This document shows positions 1-12,506 of a stretch of 64,000 bases of DNA, in pieces. The stretch is from assembly GCA_022822445.1 (NCBI GenBank), contig JAJEBR010000024.1:1-64000 (forward strand), in the 5' to 3' direction. The first letter of the stretch is position 1; each line of letters begins with the position of its first letter. Source of the DNA: Gemmatimonadota bacterium. GTDB taxonomy: Bacteria > Gemmatimonadota > Gemmatimonadetes > Longimicrobiales > Gaopeijiaceae. The translations under genes and the position numbers were made by a program. Under the pieces are notes generated by a model. That model did no database searches and was not told where the DNA came from. It saw only the letters and a program-made list of their open reading frames with translations.

Positions 1-1334
1 GCCCGAGACGGTGAAGCGCGCCGGGGTGCGGAGCACGCGTTCGGCAAGGCGCCGCAGGCTCCAGCCGGTTCCGGTCATGCGTTCCAGCACGGCGCGCTGG
101 ACATGCATGATCTGGTAGCCGAAGCCGGCCAGCAGCAGGCGGACCTGGTTGCAGGCGAAGGGGTCCACCCCCTTCTCGCGCTTGGCGATCTTCCTGCCCC
201 GGTAGTGGCTCTTGCGGCGCGACGTGGACGACAGGGCCGGGGAGACGACGCTCATCAGCTCGCCCAGGTGGCCCTCCGCCACGGCCGCGCCTGCGGTACA
301 GCGCCAGGAGATCCTCGCCGGACATCTCTGCGGAGGGCATCGAGGTCAGCAGCCAGAAACAGCGCGGGATGAGTTCGCCCGGCCGCTCGACGACGACCTG
401 CACGACCCGGCGGGAACGGGACCACGACCCGGCCCGGTAGGACGACTCGCAGACCCAGGTCCGGGGCTCGACGCCGGCGGGCGCCCCGCTGTTCAGCGCA
501 TCCCAGACCGCGGCGTCCATGGCCGGCAGCGCCAGGCGCTTCAGCACGGCGTTGTTGCGCACCCGGGCCACGTAGTGCGTGCCCCGCTCCTCCAGCGCCG
601 CCATCAGCGGCTCTCCGGGATACCCCGCGTCGAAGCGCACGGCGGCGTTGCCGCACAGATGCCGCCCCGCCCGCTCCAGGACCTCCAGCACGAACTCCAG
701 GCCGCCGTCCGCCGTGTGCACCTGCCCGTCGCGCAGCCGCAGGTCCAGGATGTCGCCCGTCTCCCCCGCCGACGCCACGATCGGATGATACACGCGCCGG
801 TGATAGTAGCCGTTCCACGCGCTGCCCGGCTGCTCCCCGTGGACCTCGACCGGCAGGCCTGTCGATGTCGATGACCAGCGTCTTCGGGCGCCGCCACCCG
901 CCCATCGCCTTCAGCCGCCATCCCGCCAGCCGCTGCAACCCCTCGCGCAGCACCTCGACGCCCTCCTTGGCCGACCACGCCGCCACCCGGCGCGAAAGCG
1001 TCGGCTGCGACGGCAGGCATCCGCCCTCGCCCAGCGGAGCCGTGCCCGCCCGGTCGCCCGTGGCCAGCCGCAGCGCCGGATCGTCGCGCAGCTCCGTGGC
1101 GTCGCTGTGGTCCCGGCGGCCCTGCCCCGCCAGCAGCAGCAGCGTCCGCGCCAGCCGCCTCTGCGAATGCCGGATCCGGCGCCCGTCCCGCTTGTCCGGC
1201 AACCCCTTCGCCAGAAACCGCACCACCCTGCTGCGCCTCAGCAGCTCGCGCCCCGTCAGAGCCCCCGAATCCCCCGTGATCCGGTCCCGGCGGGACCCGA
1301 TCCTGACCGACCTGTTGAAGCCTGAACGGCGCAT
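1..1334 (-). pseudogene. IS1380-family transposase, two frameshifts, 3' end cut by window
   Basis: This is a DDE transposase of the IS1380 family. The first frame (ATG at 1334) carries the family's N-terminal signature ELRDDPALRLA followed by SQPTLSR and runs to VIDID. There an extra base near 858 moves the reading frame: the second frame continues LPVEVHGEQPGSAWNGYYH and goes on to LLALYRRRG. A second indel near 290 switches to a third frame reading AEGHLGELMSVVSPA and SRRKSHYRGRKIAKREKGVDPF up to the window edge. All three parts match the expected order of the family, so the protein was once whole. Programmed frameshifting is not usual in this family. Real decay or base-calling indels are both possible. 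Confidence 0.75.
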
Positions 1335-1457
1335 CCATTATCTTCACCCCCGACATGATGGCTGGTAAGTGTTCGTGATTCATCTAACACATTGAATCTA
1401 CAACACTTACCGCCTCACGTCACCCCGCTCTCAGACCGTTCGTGAATAAGGCGGGGT
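1..1457 (-). mobile_element. IS1380-family insertion sequence, left part outside window
   Basis: The element contains a broken IS1380-type transposase gene and a terminal non-coding stretch. The edge is placed near 1457 because a sequence typical of IS1380-type termini, reading CCCCGCCTTATTCACGA on the minus strand, begins there. The other end is beyond base 1, so target-site duplication cannot be tested. The boundary is inferred from family resemblance, not from a matched inverted repeat. Confidence 0.6.
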
Positions 1458-1492
1458 TACGTCAGGGTGTCGATGGGGTGAATCATTACGAT

Positions 1493-4213
1493 TCAGGAGC
1501 CGGGCACGGCCATCACATAGATCTCAGTGTTGCCATCACGGTTGGATGAGAACAAAATCCTGGAACCGTCGGGGGACCACTCGGAGACAGAGTCAACGGC
1601 GGTGTTGTTCGTGAGGCGCGTAACCCCGCTGCCATCCGCGTTCATCATGTAGATCTCTGGGTCGCCGTCACGGTCGGAGTTGAACAAAATCCTGGAGCCG
1701 TCGGGAGACCATCCGTGGAGAAAAAAGACGCCGTGGACCGCCAGATCGAGGCTTGTAAGGCGCGTCAGGCCACTGCCGTCCGCGTTCATCACGTAGATCG
1801 CGGGGTTTACCGCCCCGTTCGGACCAGAACACGATTCTGGTACCGTCGGGAGACCACGGCCGAGCCACGGCGGCCACGTTGATGCCGTCTGTGAGGCGTG
1901 TCTGGCCACTGCCGTCCGCATTCATCACGTAGAGGTGCCTGAAGTTGGTGTCGTGGTTCATGTCGGTGTCAAGGGCCGCGAACAAGATCCTGGAGCCGTC
2001 GGGGGACCACCAGCCTGGGCGGTAGACGGTCGAATCGCCGCGGGCGAAGTTCGAAATGCTGTTTGTGAGGCGTGTCATGCCACTGCCGTCCGCGTTCATC
2101 ACGTAGATCTGGGGGTTATGATTCTGCGCGTTGGCGTTGGACCAAAACACAATCCTGGTGCCGTCGGGAGACCATGATGCTGCGTAGTCGCTGGCGGGGT
2201 GGTTCGTGAGCCGGGTGACCGGCGGGGTGCCCGACTCGCAGGTCGGCCCGTTGGTGCGGGGGACGGTGGCCAGCCAAGTGTCGAACTCCGCCGTGTCCGG
2301 GGCGCAAAGACCATCGTTCTCTCGCCAATCGAAGGCGATCAGGCTGCGGAGGTTCGTGAAGCTCAGCGGGACCTCGCCCGTGAGGCGGTTGTAGCCAAGG
2401 TCGAGCGCTTCCAGTCTCGACAGGTCGCCCAGTTCGGTGGGGAGCATGCCCACCAGCTCGTTCTCTGACAGGTCGAGCCAGGTAACACGCCCCTCCGGCC
2501 CGGTTCTCGCACCGTACCAGTCGCCGGTCGGCGCGTCCGACAGCCAGTTGTGGTTCGTTTTCCAGTTCGGCCCGTCGGTCGCCTCGTACAGCACGGCCAG
2601 AATGTCGCGATCCGTACAGTCGGGGCCCGACTTGTCCGCAATTCCCGCGAGCCAGTCCTGAAAGGCTTCCGCCGAGCGCGCACACAGAGGAACGGTGCCC
2701 CCCCGGTCGTTTTCTTCCCAATGGAACGCGGCCAGGCTATCGAGGTTCGTCAGGTTCATCGGCATCGGGCCCGTCAGCCGATTGTCGGAAACATGGAGCT
2801 GTTCCAGGCTCGACAGGCCGCCCAGCGCTGCGGGGATCGGGCTCGTCAGCCGGTTGGCGCCAAGGTCAAGGAGCTGCAGCTTCGAAAGGGTGCCCAGTGC
2901 TGTGGGGATGTCTCCCGTCAACTGGTTGCCGGAGAGATCAACGTGTTCCAGCTCCGACAGGCCGCCCAGCACGGCGGGGATCGGGCTCGTCAACCGGTTG
3001 GCACCAAGGTCGAGCACTCTCAGCTTCGACAAGGTGCCCAGCGCTGCGGTGATCTCACCCGTCAGTTGGTTGTCGGCAAGGTCGAGCACTTCCAGCAACC
3101 GCAGGTTGCCGAACTCCGCGGGGATCCGGCCCGAGTTCGTTGCCGGAAAGGTTGAGGGAAGCCAAATTCGCGGGCACGTGGGTGCCGGCGTCCTCGGGCG
3201 ACAGGTAGTCGAAGCCGAGTTCCCGGGGGATCGGGCCCGTCAGCCGGTTCTCCGAAGGGTCGAGCACTCTCAGGAACGGCAGACTCGGGTTGCTCAGCCA
3301 GGGCGGGATCGGTCCCTCCACCTGGTTGTGGGAGAGGTCGAGTACGCCAAGGTACAGCAGGTTGCCCAGTTGTTCGGGGATCGGGCCCGTGAGCTGGTTG
3401 TGGGAAAGGTCGATCGATACCTGGTTCGAAAGGTGCAGCCGCAGCCCGCCGACGCGAGTGCTGTAGCCCAATTGTGGGGAGATCGTGCCGACCAGTTGGT
3501 TGTGGGAGAGGTCCAGCACTTCCAGGGACGGCAGGCCGCTGTTGTTCCCCATCCAGCGGGGGATCTCGCCCGTCAACCGGTTGTGGGAAAGGTCGAGCGC
3601 TTCCAGGCTCCAAAGGAACACGCCGACGCTGTCCAAGACGGCGGGTATGGTGCCCGTCAACTGGTTGTGAGAAAGGTCGAGCACGTCGTAATCGAATACA
3701 TACCCCCGGCGTCCGGCCCGGGAGACTGGCACCGTGTCCCCGGCGCCGCCGACCGCTCCGTCAGCGTTCGCCGCGGGGCTCGTATTCCCGTCCACAAGCG
3801 GACGCACGAACAGGGGCGCCGGTATCTCGCCCGTCAGACCATTCCCCGACAGGTCGATCGCGCGCAGTCCGGGCGGCATCCCCAACTCGCCCGGTATCGA
3901 CCCCGTCAAGTTGTTGTCGGACAGGTCGATGGTCTCCAGCCGCACCAGGTTGCCCAATGTTGGCGGCAGTTCGCCGGCCAACCCCACGCCCGACAGGCTC
4001 AGGCCGGTCACCGCACCCGCCGAGTCCGTCTCCACCCCACGCCATTCGACAACCGGCACCCTGAGGGACCACCCCAGTGCCGCGCCCCACTCGGCGCCGC
4101 CGGTCGCGTCCTGCAGGTCGAGCAGCGCCGCCAGCTCCGGGCCGGCGACCGTAATCCGGGATGTCCCCAGCACACCTCCCGCCGCCGCCTCGACCGTCAC
4201 GCGCCCCACCGCC
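1493..4213 (-). pseudogene. LRR plus TolB-type propeller repeat protein, 5'-truncated and frameshifted
   Basis: About 900 residues read in three successive frames. The first frame (4213 to about 3130) opens inside an Ig-like strand pattern (VTVEAAAGG) and then has plant-type leucine-rich repeats of the form LTGxIPxxLGxLxxLexLdLSxNxL. One extra base near 3130, inside SGNELG/RIPAEFGN, shifts to a second frame with more LRRs and a repeat beginning DILAVLYEATDGPNW. This is followed by TolB/WD40-like repeats (WSPDGTRIVFWS, IYVMNADGSGxTRLT). Another indel near 1820 moves to a third frame that carries the last two repeats and ends at 1493. No start codon or signal peptide survives, because the 5' end stops at the 4205-4213 junction with the neighbouring divergent gene. 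Intact relatives would be exported surface proteins; that is inference. Confidence 0.75.
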
Positions 4214-4861
4214 AAACACTACGCCTACGCCCTGAAGACCATCGACGGCGAGATTTCCGTCTCACTCGGAACGCGCCCCGGACCGCAGACCTATGCCGAG
4301 AACTTCAACGCGGGCGGCGGATTCCTCTTCATCCCCTTCGTGCATCCCTTTGGCCAGACGACCCACACTGCGGTCTGGGGAGACCTCGCGGTACTGGGCC
4401 GCACGGAGACCTACGAGATCAGGGGATACCGCAGCGACGGCTCCCTGGCGCGCATCGTCCGACGCGATTTCGAGCCGGGAACCCCCACCCGGGCCGAGCA
4501 GGACGCCTGGTTCAGCCGGCTGCTGGCCGGGTATTCGGAGGAGCGCCGGGAACGGAGTGCCCAGGTCGCCGCCAACGTTCCCCTGGCAGCCGCCTTCCCC
4601 GCCTTCGGTGCGGTTGTCGGAGACGCCCTCGGCCATCTCTGGGTCGCCGAGTTCAAGCGCCCCGGCGACGACTACGCCGGTACGCTCTGGACCGTCTTCG
4701 ACGGAGACGGCCGGATGCTCGGCCTTGTCGAGACCCCCGCGTTCGTCACAGTCTTCGAGATCGGCTAGGACTACATCCTGGGCGAGGCAACGGATGAACT
4801 GGGTGTCGAGTATGTTCAGATGTGGGGGCTGGACCGGCAGGTGAGGCAACGCTCTCGGTAA
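4205..4861 (+). pseudogene. six-bladed beta-propeller protein fragment with internal stop
   Basis: The C-terminal half of a propeller protein of the type common in this window. It reads from YAYALKTIDGEIS through GHLWVAEFKRPGD and TLWTVFDGDGRMLGLVETP. At 4766-4768 a TAG interrupts the frame exactly between VFEIG and DYILGEATDELGVE, a continuation that fits the family's usual ending, and the frame then runs to TAA at 4859-4861. The N-terminal half, start codon and signal peptide are missing: the reading frame begins where the truncated LRR gene on the other strand begins. Two independent lesions make this a pseudogene. Confidence 0.75.
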
Positions 4862-4877
4862 CCGAGCAGGAGGTGCT

Positions 4878-5843
4878 GTGAACATGCGATTTCGGCTGAT
4901 TGCGGCGATGGCGGTGGTGGCAGGCGCGGGCGCGAACGCTGTGGGCGGCGCCCGGCTGATGGCCCAGGACATGCCCGCGGAACTCACCGGCTGCCTCGAC
5001 CTGACCGTGGGGGCGTGGGTGGTGGAGACGTATGTGGACAGGTTGCATCCGCGTCCCGGTGAGTCTGAGGAGTGGAACCCGGTCCCGCCAAGGATAATGT
5101 TCGCCGGGCCGCTCGAGCGTATTCCATCCAATACACGCATCGTGGTTCCGGAGGGTGCCCCAGCCATGCCCGCTGGTTACTCAACCGGCTTGACGGGAGG
5201 TCGAATCGAAGACGACTCGCTCCGGATTGCCTTCTCGGACGGCTACACGGGGATGATGGCCAAACTGGGCCGTTCGCGAGATGGGTGGACGGGCACGATG
5301 CGCAGCTTCACCGACGTCATTCCCCACCAGGTCTATGCCCGACCGGTGGCAATGAGCCGGGTCGACTGCGAATCTCCCCTCCCGGTCCCGGGGAGCGAGT
5401 CACATCCGCTCGGGCGGGTCGTGGAGCTGGAGGGCGGGCAGGTCATCACCCTGGGTGAGCCACTTCCCGAGCAGCTGGAGACGGTGGCGCTTCCACCATT
5501 CGACTGGAACCGGCGCTGGTCAACGAGAGTGGCTGACATGGAGTTGACCACGCCGCGCAACGCCGTCGGCGTCCTCGGCCGGACCCGGGGACTCTTCGGT
5601 ACCACGGACTCCATCCAGGTCCACACGGATCCTGCCGGCCTGGTGTATTCGGTCCGGCTTCTTTACGTGGGCCCTGGTGCCTTGGAAACCTGGGAAGAGC
5701 GGCTGCGCAACCAATACGGCGCGCCCGGGACAGCATCGGGGGTTCCTGGCGTCCACATCTACAGGAATGCCACTGCGTCCCTGTGGTTGCGGCCCTCGGC
5801 ACCTGACCGGGCAGAGGTGCTGCTGACGGACAGAGGCCGGTAG
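4878..5843 (+). CDS. exported protein of a five-member tandem family, copy 1
   Basis: Function not recognised; 321 residues. A signal peptide of about 29 residues ends near LMAQD, so cleavage by signal peptidase I is likely and the protein is probably periplasmic. The family core has a constant order: LTGCxDxTVGxWVVE near the N-terminus, then PPRIxFxGP, a TRIVVPEGA block, DDSL/GDSL with an FSxG strand, WTGTxRxFxDV, a CxSPxPV segment, LGRxVxxxxGxxITxGE, GLFGTxDSIQV, a YVGPxAxE segment followed by RLRxxYGAP, and a short C-terminal strand with LWLRP. The gene starts 16 bp after the propeller remnant stops and is followed by copy 2 after 11 bp, so copies 1 to 5 look like one transcript. Copies 1 and 2 are most alike, sharing long identical DNA near the 3' end. 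Confidence 0.8.
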   Translation: MNMRFRLIAAMAVVAGAGANAVGGARLMAQDMPAELTGCLDLTVGAWVVETYVDRLHPRPGESEEWNPVPPRIMFAGPLERIPSNTRIVVPEGAPAMPAGYSTGLTGGRIEDDSLRIAFSDGYTGMMAKLGRSRDGWTGTMRSFTDVIPHQVYARPVAMSRVDCESPLPVPGSESHPLGRVVELEGGQVITLGEPLPEQLETVALPPFDWNRRWSTRVADMELTTPRNAVGVLGRTRGLFGTTDSIQVHTDPAGLVYSVRLLYVGPGALETWEERLRNQYGAPGTASGVPGVHIYRNATASLWLRPSAPDRAEVLLTDRGR

Positions 5844-5854
5844 GCAAGCGGGAC

Positions 5855-6814
5855 GTGCGACTTCCGCTGGTCATAGCGATGGCGTTCGCAGGGGCAGGCG
5901 CGACCGGCGCGGGCGCCCCACGGCTGGTGGCCCAGGATACGCCCGCGGTCCTCACCGGCTGTCTCGACGTGACCGTTGGACCATGGGTGGTGGATACGTA
6001 CGCGCGGAGGCTGGAGCCGCGCCCCAGTGAACCGGGGGACAATGAGTGGCAACGCGTTCCCTCCAGGATAAGGTTTGCGGGTCCGTATGACCGCCGGCCG
6101 ACCGTGACACGCATCGTAGGTCCCGATCTCGGGTGGTCCTTACGCTATGAGTTCATGAGTGGCAGAATCGACGGCGACTCCCTCCGACTGGCTTTTTCCA
6201 ACGGCTTCAGTGGAATGACCGCCGGCCTGCACCGGTCGGGAGATGGGTGGACGGGCACCGCGCGCACTTTCAGCGACGTCATTCCCCACCAGATCGCTTC
6301 CCGGCCTGTTGCGATGAGCCGGGTAGTTTGTGAATCTCCGCTCCCGACTCCGGGCGACGAGTCGCACACGCTCGGGCGGGTCGTGGAATTGGAGGACGGG
6401 CAGGCCATCACTCTGGGTGAGCCGCTTCCCGAGGGGCTGGAGACGGTGGCCCTACCACCGTATACCTGGAACTGGCCACCGCGTCTGACGGACTCTCCGG
6501 CCGACATCGAACCGCTGACGACACGGCGGAACGCCGTCGGCGTGGTCGGCCGTACCCAGGGACTCTTCGGGACCACGGACTCCATCCAGGTCCACACGGA
6601 CCCCGACGGCCTGGTGTACTCGGTCCGGCTCCTTTACGTTGGCCCTGATGCCCTGGAGACTCTGGAAGGGCGGCTGCGCAGCCAGTACGGCGCGCCCGGG
6701 ACAGCATCGGGGGTGCCGGGCGTCCACATCTACAGGAATGCGTCTACCTCCCTGTGGTTGCGACCCTGGCCGTCCGCCCGAGCAGAGGTGCTGCTGTCGG
6801 ACAGGGGGCGGTAG
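5855..6814 (+). CDS. exported protein of a five-member tandem family, copy 2
   Basis: Function not recognised; 319 residues from a GTG start, 11 bp after copy 1. The N-terminus is hydrophobic and ends near RLVAQD, so it should be exported and cut by signal peptidase I like copy 1. It keeps every family block: LTGCLDVTVGPWVVD, SRIRFAGP, DSLRLAFSNG, WTGTARTFSDVIPHQ, CESPLP, LGRVVELEDG, GLFGTTDSIQVHTDP, LRSQYGAPGTASG and LWLRPWP. It lacks the VVPEGA form of the third block (reads IVGPDLG). High DNA identity to copy 1 indicates a recent duplication or gene conversion between the pair. It is followed by copy 3 after 2 bp. Confidence 0.8.
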   Translation: MRLPLVIAMAFAGAGATGAGAPRLVAQDTPAVLTGCLDVTVGPWVVDTYARRLEPRPSEPGDNEWQRVPSRIRFAGPYDRRPTVTRIVGPDLGWSLRYEFMSGRIDGDSLRLAFSNGFSGMTAGLHRSGDGWTGTARTFSDVIPHQIASRPVAMSRVVCESPLPTPGDESHTLGRVVELEDGQAITLGEPLPEGLETVALPPYTWNWPPRLTDSPADIEPLTTRRNAVGVVGRTQGLFGTTDSIQVHTDPDGLVYSVRLLYVGPDALETLEGRLRSQYGAPGTASGVPGVHIYRNASTSLWLRPWPSARAEVLLSDRGR

Positions 6815-6816
6815 TC

Positions 6817-7758
6817 ATGCGACGCCGTCTCGCGTCGGCGCTATTGTTGGGCGCCGCCGCGTGTGCTTCCGAAGGGGAGCCGCCGGCCACTCCGGATCCT
6901 CCGGACACCGAGCTGACCGGCTGCTATGACGTCACCGTCGGTGAGTGGGTTGTGGAAAGCTATCCGGGCCCGGAGCCGGAGCCCGTCCCCGGAGAGGATG
7001 CGGGGTATTTTGAAGTCCCGCCGAGGATCGAGTTTTCGGGACCCGCCTTTCGGGACCCTTCCGCCACTCGAATCGTGGTGCCGGAGGGCGCGTTGCCGCT
7101 GGTGCACGGCTACACGAGTGCCGAGATCGTCGGGGACTCGCTGCACCTGGGGTTCAGCACACTCTTTGTTGGTGTGAGGGCCACGCTCACCCGCTCAGGC
7201 GAAGAGTGGACCGGCACGGCGCGTACGATCGTGGACGTTCGTCCCCAACAGGTCAACGCCCGGCCGATCGAGCTGACGCCTGTATCATGCGACTCTCCGC
7301 CGCCGGTCTCCATCGACGTCATGCGCCCGCTCGGACGCTCGGTGACATTCGCGGACGGGCGCACCATAACGGTTGGGGAGCTGCCGCCCGTGTGGCTGGA
7401 GTCGATGATCGACCAATACGGCAATGGCGAACTTGTCGGAGTCGGCCCGATACAGGGCGTTTTTGGTACTCCCGAACGGATCGCCGTCCGGGTGGGGCGG
7501 CGCGTAGGCGGCATCGTGACGTGCGTCAGCTTCTACTATCAGGACACTGACGCGTTCGGCAGGCTGGAAGCGGGCTTGCAGGAGGTGTACGGAGCACCCG
7601 ACGATACTCCGGCATCCGGCAGGATCACCTACCGGAACCGCATCACCAGCCTGATGCTGGAGAGGTGGGGTCCCGAATCCGTGTCCCAATGGCAGGAAGA
7701 CCGCGAACCCTACGTCACGCTGAAGCTGGGTGACTCGCGTTGGTGGTTCTGCTCCTGA
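6817..7758 (+). CDS. lipoprotein of the five-member tandem family, copy 3
   Basis: Function not recognised; 313 residues. ATG at 6817 is preferred over in-frame upstream codons because it directly precedes a lipoprotein signal (MRRRLASALLLGAAAC) and lies 2 bp after copy 2. Unlike copies 1 and 2, the mature N-terminus would be lipid-anchored at Cys16. It has the family blocks LTGCYDVTVGEWVVE, PPRIEFSGP, TRIVVPEGALP, GDSLHLGFST, WTGTARTIVDV, CDSPPPVSIDVMRPLGRSV and GVFGTPERIAV. Copies 3 and 5 share the CDSPPPVSIDVMRPLGR stretch almost exactly, so they form a second close pair. The C-terminus ends in an aromatic tail, RWWFCS. Confidence 0.8.
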   Translation: MRRRLASALLLGAAACASEGEPPATPDPPDTELTGCYDVTVGEWVVESYPGPEPEPVPGEDAGYFEVPPRIEFSGPAFRDPSATRIVVPEGALPLVHGYTSAEIVGDSLHLGFSTLFVGVRATLTRSGEEWTGTARTIVDVRPQQVNARPIELTPVSCDSPPPVSIDVMRPLGRSVTFADGRTITVGELPPVWLESMIDQYGNGELVGVGPIQGVFGTPERIAVRVGRRVGGIVTCVSFYYQDTDAFGRLEAGLQEVYGAPDDTPASGRITYRNRITSLMLERWGPESVSQWQEDREPYVTLKLGDSRWWFCS

Positions 7759-7771
7759 TGGGTCTTGCCGA

Positions 7772-8737
7772 ATGAACCCCGGACGGGGGCACGGTTTCCT
7801 CACCTCCGGCCTCGTGCTCACCGCGGCCACACTCAGTGCCTGCGATGGCCGGGGCGACCATCCGCCTGTTCCCCCTCCCCCCGAAATGGTCCAGCTGCTT
7901 CCTCCCGTTCCCACCGCCACCCGGCCCTCCTCCGAGACACCAGGAGGATGCCACGACGTCACCGTCGGGGAATGGTTGGTGGAGAAACTCGTTCCCGGGC
8001 AGGAGCCAGAGCCGGTGCCAACCGCGGAGCTGGTTCCGGGCTCGACACACAGCCATACCGAAATCCCCCCAAGGATCGAATTCGCCGGTCCAGTCGCATG
8101 GGACTCTTCCTATACGGAAATCGTAGTGCCGAAAGGAGCGCTTCCCTCTGTTCACAATGACATGCGAGGCCTCGTCGTCGACGACTCGCTATACCTGACC
8201 TTCAGTACCGGCTTCGCCGGAGTTCAAGCCCGCCTGGGACGGCTCGGGGAAGCGTGGACCGGCACCGCGCGCTGGTTTGTGGACGTCGTTCCCCACCAGA
8301 TTAACGTGCGGGCGATGAACCTGACTCCGGTCCCGTGCGACTCGCCGCCACCGGTCTCCATCGATGCTCTGCGGCCCCCGATCCCCCGATCCGTTGAGTT
8401 GGAAGGCGGGAACGCAATCACGCTTTGGGAGCCGCTTCCCGAGTCGGTCGACACGATTCGGGCGGGGCGCCTGTACGTGGTGGGTCGGACCACAGGGCTC
8501 TTCCGCGGCGCAACCGATTCCATCAGCGTCCGTTTGGACCTGCTCAGGGGGCTTGTGGAGTCCATAACGCTTCGATACCCGAATGCTGACGCACACGCGG
8601 CGGTACTTGCACGCCTGCGGGATCGCTACGGGTTGAGCGCGTCGTTTGCACGGAACCCGGTCACACGGTTGTCGGTGCCGCGCAGGAGAGGGGCCGCCGC
8701 TGAGCCTTCAATCGAGCTGTCGGACAGCAGGCGGTAG
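7772..8737 (+). CDS. lipoprotein of the five-member tandem family, copy 4
   Basis: Function not recognised; 321 residues from ATG at 7772, 13 bp after copy 3. The signal sequence ends in TLSAC, a lipobox with the anchored Cys at residue 24, followed by a Pro-rich linker (PPVPPPPEM) that probably spaces the folded domain from the membrane. The family blocks are present but more diverged: GCHDVTVGEWLVE, PPRIEFAGP, EIVVPKGALPSVH, DDSLYLTFSTGF, WTGTARWFVDVVPHQ, CDSPPPVSID, GLFRGATDSISV, LRDRYGLS. It sits between the two closer pairs in similarity. The stop is followed 2 bp later by copy 5. Confidence 0.8.
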   Translation: MNPGRGHGFLTSGLVLTAATLSACDGRGDHPPVPPPPEMVQLLPPVPTATRPSSETPGGCHDVTVGEWLVEKLVPGQEPEPVPTAELVPGSTHSHTEIPPRIEFAGPVAWDSSYTEIVVPKGALPSVHNDMRGLVVDDSLYLTFSTGFAGVQARLGRLGEAWTGTARWFVDVVPHQINVRAMNLTPVPCDSPPPVSIDALRPPIPRSVELEGGNAITLWEPLPESVDTIRAGRLYVVGRTTGLFRGATDSISVRLDLLRGLVESITLRYPNADAHAAVLARLRDRYGLSASFARNPVTRLSVPRRRGAAAEPSIELSDSRR

Positions 8738-8739
8738 GC

Positions 8740-9623
8740 ATGCAGCGAACCTTAATGTCCGCGCTGTTGGTCGCCGCCGTCGCAGGTGCCTGCGGAGGTG
8801 GGACTGAGGGCTCTGCACCGGCGCCCGAGGCAAGGCAGGGGAGCACCGAGCTGACCGGTTGCTACGACGTCACCTCTGGTGGGTTAACAACCGTTCCGGC
8901 CCAGGGAGGGTCCGGCTTCGAAATCCCACCGCGGATCCAGTTCTCGGGGCGGGGCTTCCACAACGCTTCGGCTACTCGGATCGTGGTACCGGAGGGCGCG
9001 TTGCCGTCGATTCATGGCTTCACGAGCGCCTGGGTCAGCGGCGACTCGCTGCGTATGAGTTTCAGCACTGGCTACATCGGCGTGGGGGCTACGCTAGGCC
9101 CCTCTGGCGATGGGTGGGTCGGTACGGCGCGCGCCTGGTCACACTACCGACCACCCCAGGTGAAGTTCGAACCGTGGCCCGTTGAACTGGCCCCCGTGCC
9201 GTGTGACTCGCCGCCGCCCGTCTCGATCGACGTGATGCGCCCGCTCGGACGATCCGTCACATTTGCCGACGGTCGAATCATCACAGTGGGGGAGCAGGTG
9301 CCCGAGTGGCTGGAAACGATCATTGATGAGGATGGCAACGGCGAACTAACCGGGGTCGGTCCCATGCAGGGCATTTTCGGCATCCCCGAACGGATTACAG
9401 TTTCGGTGCGTCGGAACTACGGAGGGCTCGTGACCAGGGTGCGGCTCTGGTACCCTGAAACCGCATTCGGAACACTGGAAGAACGATTGCGGGACGAATA
9501 CGGAGCCCCTGAGGGCACCGACGTTGGCGTGGTCAGGTACGAAAACCGCATCACCGCTTTGGTGCTGTTCCTCTGGGATGCCGACAACGTCGTCATTTTG
9601 GACCTGCGTGACCGGCGCTGGCT

Positions 9624-9627
<4 letters not shown>
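8740..9627 (+). CDS. lipoprotein of the five-member tandem family, copy 5
   Basis: Function not recognised; 295 residues, the shortest copy. The lipobox AVAGAC places the anchor Cys at residue 18. It has lost about 25 residues between the first family block (LTGCYDVTSGG) and the PPRIQFSGRGF block, compared with copy 3. Other blocks remain: TRIVVPEGALPSIHGF, GDSLRMSFSTGYIGVGA, CDSPPPVSIDVMRPLGRSVTFADGR is present as in copy 3, then GIFGIPERITV and LRDEYGAPEG. It ends the tandem run; the next gene is on the opposite strand and the two stop codons overlap at 9624-9627, so transcripts converge here. Confidence 0.8.
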
Positions 9628-11885
<2,258 letters not shown>

Positions 11886-12506
11886 GACGGGCTCCGGCGT
11901 GGGTGCGGCTGCGCGAGCGCCGGCGGGCGCGGGGCGAAGGTGGGCTGGAGCGGGGTGGGATGCAAGGTGGCGAGGGGGCGGATATCGCCAACGGGGGAGT
12001 TGCGGAGGTGGCTGCCTGGCCCTTCGGCCGCGTCACGCGGAGCGCCGCGCATCGAGATACGCGACGCGTGTGTCCCATGCCGACATCGATGGGCCCACGC
12101 CGTCAACACCTGTCTTGCATAGTAGACGCCTTATGTCTAGTTGTTCACGGTTGTGAACCGTAAACCCGCGCTTGGACCCAAGCTGCGCTACGGCAAGACG
12201 TCCGGCCAGCGCAGATGCCACCACGGGCGAATGCCAATCGAATAGGTGCAAAATGAGTCCTGCGGTGCTACTGAATGGGACGGACTCTCGGTCAACGGGG
12301 CGTGCCTCAAAGGTGTTCGCCTGGAACCGAAAAATCTTGCAGACTCAAAACCAATATCCTATGCTCTTGTCAGTCCTTTCCGATGGAGTGCGGCCCACAG
12401 GGGGCAGTGGACGGTCGGGATTCGATCGGAAGGTCCGATGTCGGGCCGATCCGTTGCGGAGGGGCGGACGCGATTCAATCAACCACACAAGTTTCGAGGA
12501 GGAGTT
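11886..12506. other. intergenic region between divergent genes
   Basis: No gene found in 621 bases. It should hold the promoters of the S9A peptidase (minus) and the exported protein/propeller pair (plus), but no clear -35/-10 pair stands out. One short inverted repeat, GTTCAC with a 4-base spacer and GTGAAC, lies near 12145. A good ribosome binding site (GAGGAGGAG) ends just before ATG 12507. Confidence 0.5.
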
